This document shows, piece after piece, positions 13,728 to 21,352 of a stretch of DNA of 37,919 bases. Both the position numbers and the translations under genes were made by a program. Numbering within the stretch: position 1 is the stretch's first letter; each line of letters starts with the position of its first letter. Below the pieces are notes generated by a model. That model saw only the letters and a program-made list of their open reading frames with translations, had not been told where the DNA came from and did not search any database. This DNA comes from Verrucomicrobiia bacterium Tous-C4TDCM. GTDB lineage: Bacteria; Verrucomicrobiota; Verrucomicrobiia; Verrucomicrobiales; Akkermansiaceae. The stretch is from NCBI GenBank assembly GCA_002304315.1, contig NEUO01000019.1, positions 1 to 37,919 on the forward strand, read 5' to 3'.

Positions 13728-16484
13728 TCAACCGGTCGTCCGCAGGCCCGAGGCGATCGCGTTGATCGACAGCAGCAGCTTCGGGAAGATCGCGTCGGCT
13801 TCGCTTTCGCGTTCCCCGGCGACGAGGTGCCGCCATTCGCGGAGGATGGCGATTTGTTGGTGGTGGAGAACTTTCAGCGGAGCCTCGCGGATGCCGAGGG
13901 TCTTGGCCATGCGCGGGCGGCGCTCTTCCATCGGGCCGTCGAAAAGCTCGGCAAGCAGGTCGCGGGTGCGCTCGAACTCATCGACGATGAGCTTCATGAA
14001 GCGCTCGCGCAGGGCCTTGTCTTCGACCAGTTCCGCGTAGTCGGCCATCAGGCCGAGGTTGGCGGAGGCGAGGTTGGTTTCGACGTTGGTGAAGACGTAG
14101 GAAAGGAAGGTCGAGCGGCCGAGGGCGGCCTTCAGCGCTTCGAAACGTTCTGGCGCGCTTGCTTTCAATGCAGCCAGGCCGGAGCCGGTGCCGAACCAGC
14201 CAGGCAGGTAGAAGCGCGCTTGAGTCCAGGAGAAGACCCACGGGATCGCGCGGAGGTCGGCGATCGAGTGGCCTTTCTTTCCCGTGCGGCGAGCGGGTCG
14301 CGAGCCGATGCGGGAGTTCTCCAGCGCGTCGATGGGCGTGACCTGACGGTAGAACTCGATGAAGCCCTGGGTGCGCAGGAATTCCTGGTAAGCGGTCTGG
14401 CTGGCCTCGGCGAGGAAGGGCAGGAACTCGAGCGCGGGATCCACCGTTTTCGCGGTGTGGCGGTGGTTCGCCGTGGTGATCGCAGCCCCGGCCAGCAGCA
14501 GCTCGAGGTTGAAGGTCGCGTTGGCAAGGTTGCCGTATTTCTGCGCGATTGTTTCGCCCTGCTCCGTCATCCGGAAGCCGCCGCTCATCGAGCCGTGGGG
14601 CAGTGCGGCCATGAACCAATGCGTCGGACCGGCACCACGGGAAATGGTGCCGCCGCGGCCGTGGAAGAAGCGCAGCCGGATGCCTCGCTCCGTCGCCGTG
14701 TCGGTCAGGCTTTCCTGCGCCCGGTGCAGCGCCCACTGCGCGGCGAGGATGCCGCAGTCCTTGTTAGAATCCGAGTAGCCGAGCATCACCTGCTGCGCCG
14801 GAGCCGAAGTGCCGGCGCGGCGGCGGATCGAACGACGGGCCAGGGGGTGGTCGAGGAAGGCGGCCAGGATGCCTGGCGAGCGGTCGAGGTCGTCCATCGT
14901 TTCGAACAGGGGCACGACTTCCATCGCGCAGCAAAGCCCGTCGTCGGTCGCGTCCATCAGCCCGGCTTCGCGGGCGAGCAGGAACACGCCTAACAAGTCG
15001 GAAAGCTGGCGGGTCATCGAGACGATCAGCGCGCCGAGCCCGGCGCTGCCCCAGTCGCGGCGGTGGCGGACCAGCACGCGGTAGCTGTCGAGCACCAGAT
15101 CCGCCTCCGGGCCGACGCGGGCGGAGTCGTGGAGGAAAGGGCGTGGCGAGAGCAGTTCGGCGGTGAGGAATTCGGCGCGTTTTCCCTCAGGCCAGCCGGC
15201 GTAATCCGCGCCGTCGGGCACTCCGGCGGCTTCGAGCAGTTGGGCGATGCCTTTGTCGTGGAACTCCGAGTTTTGTCGTACATCGAGCGTCGCCAGATGG
15301 AAGCCGAAGATATCGAGCTTCTGTCGCAGCGGGCGGATCACCTGTTCCTCGATCAGTGAACAGCCTGCGCCACGGATGCCGTCGGCGAGGAGTTCCAGAT
15401 CGGCGTCGAGTTGTTCCGTTGTGCGGTAGCCTTCCTTTCCGTCGATCTGGCGCTGCAAGCGGGCGGCGATCAGACTGGCGAAATGGCGCCAGGGTTCTTC
15501 GTGGAAGCGGTCGTGGAGATCGTTGGCGATTTCCTCGTCGCCCAGCATGAAAGTGACTTCGTCGATCCGTGTTTCCAGCGCTTCCGGCACCGCGTTGAGC
15601 TGACGTGAAAGCGTGAGCTGGCTGGCGACCACCTCGATTTCGCGGCGTAGCAATCGCCACGCGGCGAAGCGGAGCATTTCGAGAGCCTTCTCGGTAACCT
15701 CCGGCGTCACCAGCGGATGGCCGTCGCGATCGCCGCCGATCCAACTGCCGAACGACAAGCGCGGGATGTTTCCCAGAGCGCGAAGATCAGACATTGGAAA
15801 GCCGGCATCGCGCCAAGCTTCGGTGAAATGCAGGTCGAGCCGGTTGAGCGCGGTCGGGAAGAGATCGCGGAGGTAGTGAATCGCGTCCCGCAGCTCGCGG
15901 AAGATGTCCGGCCGGACCAGATGGATCTCGCCGGTGCGCCATAGCGTTTCCAGTGCCGTTACGATCCGTTCGCGGATTCGACGGCGCTCGCGGTCGGTAT
16001 ACTTCGGGTACTCGTTGCGGACCAGCTCCTCGTAAAGCGCGCGGTGGCGTTCGCGGACCGATGCCCGCTTTGCCTCGGTCGGGTGGGCGGTCAGCACCGG
16101 TTGAACGTCCACGTCCGCCAGCACGGCAAGGATTTCCTGCGGGCCGAGTCCCAGCGACCTCATGTCGCGCAGCGCGCGCGGCCACAGTCCGCGGATCGAC
16201 TCCGCGCCGAGAACCTTTTCGCGCTCCCGGCGGATGGCGGCGGACACCCGTTCCTCGACCATGTTGAGCAGTTGGAAACCGATCGAATAAAGTTGCTGGG
16301 TCCCTTCCGGCGGATGTCCTCCGGCGGGTGGAGTGCCCGCCCAGGGGAGAAATGGAAGCAGCTCGTCTTCGCCCAGGCTTTTCAGCGCGTCGCCGAGGCA
16401 AGCCACGAGAAATGAGAGGGTTTCGTCGATCAGCTCGAAGCCTTCGAGGCGCAGCTGTTCGCGGGTCGGGTTGGTTTCAGTCAT
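13728..16484 (-). CDS. ppc: phosphoenolpyruvate carboxylase
   Basis: Encodes 918 residues, the normal length. PEPC carboxylates PEP with bicarbonate to oxaloacetate, replenishing the TCA cycle. VLTAHPTEAKR near 131-140 carries the catalytic His134. FGSWIGGDRDGHPLVTPEVT, MLGYSDSNKDCG, FFHGRGGTISRGAGPTH (around residue 600) and GGFRMTEQGETIAQKYGN are signature segments. WVFSWTQARFYLPGWFGTGSGL and the C-terminal INAIASGLRTTG (usually GLRNTG) also match. A slightly unusual AGTPPAGGHPPEGT insertion lies near residue 50. It follows the Fic gene by 57 bp on the same strand. Confidence 0.97.
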   Translation of the reverse strand: MTETNPTREQLRLEGFELIDETLSFLVACLGDALKSLGEDELLPFLPWAGTPPAGGHPPEGTQQLYSIGFQLLNMVEERVSAAIRREREKVLGAESIRGLWPRALRDMRSLGLGPQEILAVLADVDVQPVLTAHPTEAKRASVRERHRALYEELVRNEYPKYTDRERRRIRERIVTALETLWRTGEIHLVRPDIFRELRDAIHYLRDLFPTALNRLDLHFTEAWRDAGFPMSDLRALGNIPRLSFGSWIGGDRDGHPLVTPEVTEKALEMLRFAAWRLLRREIEVVASQLTLSRQLNAVPEALETRIDEVTFMLGDEEIANDLHDRFHEEPWRHFASLIAARLQRQIDGKEGYRTTEQLDADLELLADGIRGAGCSLIEEQVIRPLRQKLDIFGFHLATLDVRQNSEFHDKGIAQLLEAAGVPDGADYAGWPEGKRAEFLTAELLSPRPFLHDSARVGPEADLVLDSYRVLVRHRRDWGSAGLGALIVSMTRQLSDLLGVFLLAREAGLMDATDDGLCCAMEVVPLFETMDDLDRSPGILAAFLDHPLARRSIRRRAGTSAPAQQVMLGYSDSNKDCGILAAQWALHRAQESLTDTATERGIRLRFFHGRGGTISRGAGPTHWFMAALPHGSMSGGFRMTEQGETIAQKYGNLANATFNLELLLAGAAITTANHRHTAKTVDPALEFLPFLAEASQTAYQEFLRTQGFIEFYRQVTPIDALENSRIGSRPARRTGKKGHSIADLRAIPWVFSWTQARFYLPGWFGTGSGLAALKASAPERFEALKAALGRSTFLSYVFTNVETNLASANLGLMADYAELVEDKALRERFMKLIVDEFERTRDLLAELFDGPMEERRPRMAKTLGIREAPLKVLHHQQIAILREWRHLVAGERESEADAIFPKLLLSINAIASGLRTTG

Positions 16485-16541
16485 CGGCCCGGCCAGTGAA
16501 GCAGCCCGGATGCCGGGGCGGGAAGCGGAATGCGCGGCAGG

Positions 16542-17969
16542 CTATTTCCACGCCGCCTGCCACGTCCCGAATTCCGACGGCCGCAGCCGGTAGCGGGCGA
16601 TGTTTCCCTCGTGAAGCGAGCGGAGTTCCAACTCCACCACCTCCACGAACTTCGCCCGCGACGACTCCGGAATCTCTTTCTCCGTCTCCGTGAGGATCCA
16701 GTCCACCGCCTTCGCCTTTTCCATCCGGCCCAGCACCACTTCCCGGACCAGCTTCGCGATGGCTGAGCGGTGGCGGAGCCGGAACGGATCCGGCTCGCCC
16801 AACGACTGGCGCACTGCGGCATAGCGGACGCAGGACCGCCGGTAGGCCCAGACAAAGACGTCCCGCAGATACTCGACGCGGTTCAGCTCGTAGACCCCGA
16901 TGACGCCGGTCACGTAGTCCTTCTGCTCCACGTCGGTGAATGACAGCGGGCAGAGGTTGTGCCGGATCAACGGGATGTTCGCCGCCAACCGCGAGACCCG
17001 CTTGTTCACGTCCTCGAAGGGTTGGAGGTAAGGCAAGTGAACCATCACGAAGAACGACTGTTCGAAGGGATCCTTCACCGCTTCCGCCTTTGCCATGATC
17101 TGCTCGAAGCGTTCCTCGATCTGCGTGGGCACTTCCAGCGGATGGAACACCGTTCCGCTGATTCCCACCGGCCGCGAGCGGATGCGCCCGCAGGCCGCCG
17201 GGTCGGACAGCAGGTTGTCCGAAAGCAGGGCGTGCAGGTTGCAGATGGTGTAGCGGTTGAAGCCGATGCCGTCCGCCTGGTCCGCCAGCATTTCGATGGC
17301 GGCCTTGTGGTTGAGGATCATCTGGGTCTCTTCCGTGGCCTTGCCTTCGGCGCCTTCCCCCTTTTCGAGGAGTATCTGGGTTTCCAACAGCGAGTAGGTG
17401 TTCCCTTCAAGCCGGCTGGAGTTCCAGGAAAGGTCGATGAGCAGGCGGTCCAGCACTTGCCGGACGTAAGTACCCGCGGGCAGGTCGGTCAGTCCAACCT
17501 GCCCCATTTCGGCCAGTTGCTTTCGCAGGGTCTCGGGGAGGTAGAAGGTCCGGTTCGGCAAGTAGGCGTCGAGAAACGCTCCTTGGTATCCGACCGGTGT
17601 CCTCTTGGCCCGGGGTTGCTCGACCACGGCGCGGATGTTCCGCGCTTCGTCAGTGAGCCATGCATGGTCGCCCGGTTCTTCCCGGAGCACGCTTCCGCGG
17701 AAGAGGTCGTTTTCGTCCGGCGGCAGGCTCCAGCGACTGACGTGCGGGAGCGGCATGGTTGGCGATGCCACATAGCGCCTGCCTCTCCCTTCACCTTGGG
17801 CGCGGATCTTTCCTTCGCTGGCCAGTTGGTCCAGCCGCCGCTGCAAGGTCCTCTTCTTGATCCCGAGGTCCGGGATCGCGAGCAGGTCCCCGACCGATTG
17901 CCCATCGGGCGAGGCATGGATGATTCGGACGAGTTGCCCGAGTTCTTCTGCTGGAACTTGTTGTGGCAT
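16542..17969 (-). CDS. Fic family protein with N-terminal winged helix and altered Fic motif
   Basis: Encodes 475 residues from the ATG at 17967-17969; a GTG at 18009-18011 would place coding sequence inside the upstream site array. Residues about 1-68 resemble a winged helix (KKRTLQRRLDQLASEGKIRAQGEGRGRRY). SSRLEGN at 184-190 fits the inhibitory-helix pattern [S/T]xxxE[G/N]. The Fic core ends in LQPFEDVNKRVSR at 315-327. Canonical Fic AMP-transferases have HPFx[D/E]GN[G/K]R; here Gln316 replaces the catalytic His and Val321 replaces Gly. A related FEDVNKR form is common in Fic-like proteins, so this is a subfamily trait rather than decay. AMPylation activity is therefore doubtful; a regulatory role is plausible. 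Seven 10-bp sites lie across its start region. Confidence 0.9.
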   Translation of the reverse strand: MPQQVPAEELGQLVRIIHASPDGQSVGDLLAIPDLGIKKRTLQRRLDQLASEGKIRAQGEGRGRRYVASPTMPLPHVSRWSLPPDENDLFRGSVLREEPGDHAWLTDEARNIRAVVEQPRAKRTPVGYQGAFLDAYLPNRTFYLPETLRKQLAEMGQVGLTDLPAGTYVRQVLDRLLIDLSWNSSRLEGNTYSLLETQILLEKGEGAEGKATEETQMILNHKAAIEMLADQADGIGFNRYTICNLHALLSDNLLSDPAACGRIRSRPVGISGTVFHPLEVPTQIEERFEQIMAKAEAVKDPFEQSFFVMVHLPYLQPFEDVNKRVSRLAANIPLIRHNLCPLSFTDVEQKDYVTGVIGVYELNRVEYLRDVFVWAYRRSCVRYAAVRQSLGEPDPFRLRHRSAIAKLVREVVLGRMEKAKAVDWILTETEKEIPESSRAKFVEVVELELRSLHEGNIARYRLRPSEFGTWQAAWK

Positions 17970-18088
17970 GATTCCGCCGCCAATTTGGCACGATTCCCGT
18001 AATCGCGCCACTAAATTCGCCTAATGTGGCACGATTAAATCGATTCGTGCCACTTTAGGTGGCGCGATTCGGGCGATTTGGCACGATT
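17964..18088 (-). promoter_or_regulatory. array of seven TGGCACGATT-like sites upstream of the Fic gene
   Basis: Plus-strand positions and forms are: TGGCATGATT 17964-17973 (over the start codon), TGGCACGATT 17986-17995, AATCGCGCCA 18001-18010 (inverted), TGGCACGATT 18027-18036, ATTCGTGCCA 18043-18052 (inverted, one mismatch), TGGCGCGATT 18060-18069 and TGGCACGATT 18079-18088. The consensus is TGGCRCGATT. The array fills the 133 bp between the CAP gene's stop and the Fic gene's start and would cover any promoter there. The likely reading is an operator for the Fic protein's own winged helix (autoregulation); that is inference. Confidence 0.75.
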
Positions 18089-18102
18089 ATGCGAAGGTGC
18101 CG

Positions 18103-19164
18103 TCAATTCTTCCTGCCAGTCATCAGGGTCCAATGCACCCCGGAAATCCCCAACCCGAGCACGTTCGGGCCATCGGCGAACATGATGAAGCGATGTCCGT
18201 CGGAGCCGAACCAACCATCATAGGCGGATTGAAAATTCGTCGAGCCCATAAAGATGTTCTCGCCGCTGGCGTTGCCTGCGAAGCCGGCCAGCTTGGCACG
18301 GTCCCAGGGGGATTTTTTTTCGGGCACGGGGGATTCGTGGGCAAAAAATCCGAGTCGGGCCATGTCGGCCGAATGGCCTTTGGCGGCATCGGAGAGTTTC
18401 TCTTCAAGCCGGAGCGGGACCAGTCCGCAGATGTCACGTTCCCGGTTGAGCACGATCGAGAATTCCCGCATGCCGCCGTCGATCCAGCGGCCGCCATCCT
18501 TGTTGGCCTTGGTGGCTTCTTCCAGCCGGGTGATCGCGTCCCGGGTGACCTGGAGACGCGTGCGGAGCTTCACGAGGTGGCCTCCGTGAATGTGGCCGGA
18601 CACGAGCTTCGATTCGAGCTGCTCGTCATCAAGCTGCTTCGACTCGGCTTCAAGGTCGAAGCGTTCGAGTTCGCGTGTGATCTCGCACATGCCCTGCACG
18701 GAGGCGTCGAGAGCGGTGTCGAAGCTGGAGGTGTTGGCGGAAGCGAGCTTGTTGACCTTGCCGTGGAGTTTGGTGAGGCCCTCCATTTCCTCACGCAGCA
18801 TGGCGACCTTCTTCCCGTCCTTGTTCCAGTCGGTGCGAATGAGCACCATCACCCGCTCGCGCTCGGTTTCCAGTTCGCTTAAAGCGGCATCGTGCGCTTC
18901 GTAGGGATTGCTGGCACCTTCGCCGCGCGCCAGCTTGTCGATCTTCTGGTCGTGATATTTCAAGGTGCTCCGTAGAGCCTTTTCGTAAGCTTCCATCGTT
19001 CCCGGGCCGAGCTGGAGCCAGGAACGGTAGGCCGCCTGGCGCTTGGAAGGGTCGGTCGAAATCATCCACTGGCCGGCGCGTTCGACGAACTCGGGCGGCG
19101 GGGTGTTCGCCTGACCGAAGGCCGTAAAAGAACCGGCGCAGAGCAGGAGGAAAATCAGACGCAT
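18103..19164 (-). CDS. secreted CAP (SCP/PR-1-like) domain protein
   Basis: Encodes 353 residues. MRLIFLLLCAGSFTAFGQA is a signal peptide. Residues about 25-225 are a charged, mostly helical region (ELETERERVMVLIRTDW, ITRELERFDLEAESKQLDDEQLESK) with likely coiled-coil character. Residues about 225-350 are a CAP domain: LRLEEKLSDAAKGHSADMARLGFFAHESPVP, then GENIFMGSTNFQSAYDGWFGSDGHRFIMF, with the paired His residues (GHS, GHR) and Glu expected at the CAP cavity. Bacterial CAP proteins are extracytoplasmic; the function is uncertain. It lies 44 bp after the ATP-grasp-like gene. Confidence 0.88.
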   Translation of the reverse strand: MRLIFLLLCAGSFTAFGQANTPPPEFVERAGQWMISTDPSKRQAAYRSWLQLGPGTMEAYEKALRSTLKYHDQKIDKLARGEGASNPYEAHDAALSELETERERVMVLIRTDWNKDGKKVAMLREEMEGLTKLHGKVNKLASANTSSFDTALDASVQGMCEITRELERFDLEAESKQLDDEQLESKLVSGHIHGGHLVKLRTRLQVTRDAITRLEEATKANKDGGRWIDGGMREFSIVLNRERDICGLVPLRLEEKLSDAAKGHSADMARLGFFAHESPVPEKKSPWDRAKLAGFAGNASGENIFMGSTNFQSAYDGWFGSDGHRFIMFADGPNVLGLGISGVHWTLMTGRKN

Positions 19165-19208
19165 GGCGGGATTCTAGCGCTGTGGACGGCGCGATCCATC
19201 CCGAAAAT

Positions 19209-20486
19209 TTACTCGATCACGCAGGGCAAAAGCACCGCGTCGCGCATGCCGTGGATCTTTTTCTTGTCGGCCGGAGCCAAAGTGGCGAGAGCCCCAGCTA
19301 GGGCGGTATGCCCTTGATCATCAGTGAAAAAGTAGGGACACAAACGCACCCGGCCACGCATCATGGCGACGCTGCCATCGTCTTGATACACCGGATGTTC
19401 GACCAATCGACCTTCACGGAATTCCTGCATGATCCACGGCTGGCTTTCGAAATCGGCCATCGCCCCGTGGACCCGTTCTGACCATTCCGCTTGGGATAAG
19501 TCGTGCCCGATGTGGACCCCGCGCGAGCCCCAGGCGGTCTCGTGGAAGCCGCTGATTTTCAAAACGAGCCGCCGCTGCTTTTGGCTGAAACCAGCGACCT
19601 CCTCCCACGAGTTCACCCCGAGCACCGGCAGTGCGGCTTGCGGCGGCAAGGGGGCGGGGTCGACCACCCAGCCGGTCGGGACGATCTCCCGGACGCGCGC
19701 GAGGTGGCTGCCGCGCAAAGTCCTCTCCCAGACCGGCTTCAGTGCCGGCGTCCAAAGCAGGGCGATCCACAATTTGTCTTCCAAATGCGGCTTGCAGGGC
19801 GGCGTGAGGCTCAGTTCGCCAGCCGCCGCGAGTTCCGCCAGACGACGGGCTTCCGGGATCGCCTGCCAATCGAACCACTCGAAGAACCGGTAAACCGCCC
19901 GTCCGTCCGGCAAGTAGTTTTCCGCGGCCTCGACCGTCCTCCCGCCGCCCGCCTCGCCGGCGAGCCATTGCATTTCCCGACGGTAGTCCGCCGACTCCTC
20001 GGAAAGCAGGACGGCCCCGCCCTCCGGCAGCACCGATGAGAAACCCGCAATCATCCCGTCGCGCCCGCCGAGCACCGGGTAGCCGGCATCGGCGTAGAGA
20101 CGGGACAGCCAGGCGGTGATCCCGATTCCCCCCGGCACCGAGTCCAGCTCGGTCAGCGCGAAGCCGCCCTCGGTCAGGATCAGGTCCGGCCGGATCACCC
20201 GGGGGAGGTTCGTGCGCGTCTCGACTTTCTTTTGCAAGTCCGCCATCCAGCCCGGCTTGCCGGCATCGAGCAGCGCCGCGATCCACCCCGGCAGTTTGCC
20301 CGCCGCGCTGCGCCGGTAAAGCTCGTCGCAGGCTTGCTGGAAATGCGCCAGCGGATGCCCCAGCGACGTGATGAAACGCCCCTCCGCCTTGGTCAGCCGC
20401 AGCGGCTCCGGGGAAAACTTCCAGCCGCCGTCAAACAGCCCGCCCTCCGGCATCGCGGCCGTGATCTGTTCCAAGCTCAGGCTCAT
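19209..20486 (-). CDS. ATP-grasp-like protein of unknown function, coupled to ruvA
   Basis: Encodes 425 residues. Its ATG overlaps the ruvA stop (ATGA at 20483-20486), so translation is probably coupled. Segments such as RPDLILTEGGFALTELDSVPGGIGITAWLSRLYADAG, RRLVLKISGFHETAWGSRGVHIG (with a Lys-containing strand) and PWIMQEFREGRLVEH recall ATP-grasp enzymes such as glutathionylspermidine-synthase-like or circularly permuted types, which ligate a carboxylate to a nucleophile. I cannot match it to a named family with confidence. No signal peptide or membrane segment is seen. Confidence 0.75.
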   Translation of the reverse strand: MSLSLEQITAAMPEGGLFDGGWKFSPEPLRLTKAEGRFITSLGHPLAHFQQACDELYRRSAAGKLPGWIAALLDAGKPGWMADLQKKVETRTNLPRVIRPDLILTEGGFALTELDSVPGGIGITAWLSRLYADAGYPVLGGRDGMIAGFSSVLPEGGAVLLSEESADYRREMQWLAGEAGGGRTVEAAENYLPDGRAVYRFFEWFDWQAIPEARRLAELAAAGELSLTPPCKPHLEDKLWIALLWTPALKPVWERTLRGSHLARVREIVPTGWVVDPAPLPPQAALPVLGVNSWEEVAGFSQKQRRLVLKISGFHETAWGSRGVHIGHDLSQAEWSERVHGAMADFESQPWIMQEFREGRLVEHPVYQDDGSVAMMRGRVRLCPYFFTDDQGHTALAGALATLAPADKKKIHGMRDAVLLPCVIE

Positions 20487-21082
20487 TGCATCGATCTCAG
20501 CGCGCCGCGGACCAGTTCCTCGACCGAGGCATCCGGCTGGATGTCGACCACCTTGCGGATCGCTTTCCGCGCATCGACCTGCTTGTAGCCCAGCGCCATC
20601 AAGGCGAGCTCGGCATCCGCGGTGGCCGGGGCCATCTGGCCGCTCGCCACCTCCTGCCAGGTGTCCGCCACGCCCACCTTGTCCTTCAGTTCGAGGATGA
20701 TCCGCTCGGCCGTTTTCTTTCCCAGGCCTTTGATTTTCGAAAGCTCCGCCGCATCGCCGTTCGCCACGCAGGCCTTGAAACGGGCCGGCGGCATCCCGTT
20801 GAGCACCGCCAGCGCCACCGATGGCCCGACGCCGCTGACCCGGTCGATCAGCAACAGGAAAATGTCCCGCTCTTCCTCGGTCGCGAAGCCGTAAAGCGTG
20901 TGCACCATGTCGCGCGGGCTGACATTCAAGTGAGTCCGCAATTCCACCGTCACCCCTTCCGCCGCGTGCAGCTTGTCGAAGGTGGAAAGCGGCACGTGGA
21001 CCTCGTAGCCCACCCCGCCGGTGTCCACCACCAGTCGGTTCGGGTAGGCCTCCAGCACTTTTCCGCGCAGCCGAGCGATCAT
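20483..21082 (-). CDS. ruvA: Holliday junction DNA helicase subunit RuvA
   Basis: Encodes 199 residues from the ATG at 21080-21082; the longer frame to 21151 adds residues not found in RuvA. MIARLRGKVLEAYPNRLVVDTGGVGYEVHVP opens domain I (OB fold). HxxxREDMxxLYGF is represented by LNVSPRDMVHTLYGFA. LLIDRVSGVGPSVALAVL and LSKIKGLGKKTAERIILELKDK are the two helix-hairpin-helix motifs. AELALMALGYKQVDARKAIRKV is domain III, which contacts RuvB. RuvA tetramers bind four-way junctions and load RuvB for branch migration. ruvB and ruvC are not in the window. Confidence 0.97.
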   Translation of the reverse strand: MIARLRGKVLEAYPNRLVVDTGGVGYEVHVPLSTFDKLHAAEGVTVELRTHLNVSPRDMVHTLYGFATEEERDIFLLLIDRVSGVGPSVALAVLNGMPPARFKACVANGDAAELSKIKGLGKKTAERIILELKDKVGVADTWQEVASGQMAPATADAELALMALGYKQVDARKAIRKVVDIQPDASVEELVRGALRSMQ

Positions 21083-21352
21083 TGGCAGGCAGCTTGGACC
21101 CGCCCGGCCCGCTGCCAAGGGCGAAGTTCCGTCATGCCACGCCATCGCCACCGCCGCCCTTCGAGATCGAGACCATGGAGCCGAAGCCCTGCATGGCGGG
21201 CATCCGAAGTCCCGCTCGGTGACGGTTACACCCTGGTTCTTGAAAATTCCTGATTCCCCACGCCGGGTTTCGGCGTAAAGCCACAGCCGTTCTCAGCTTA
21301 TAAATGGCCACGGTGCATTTCAAAGTGCGCCCTCACTCTAATTTAGAAAAGT

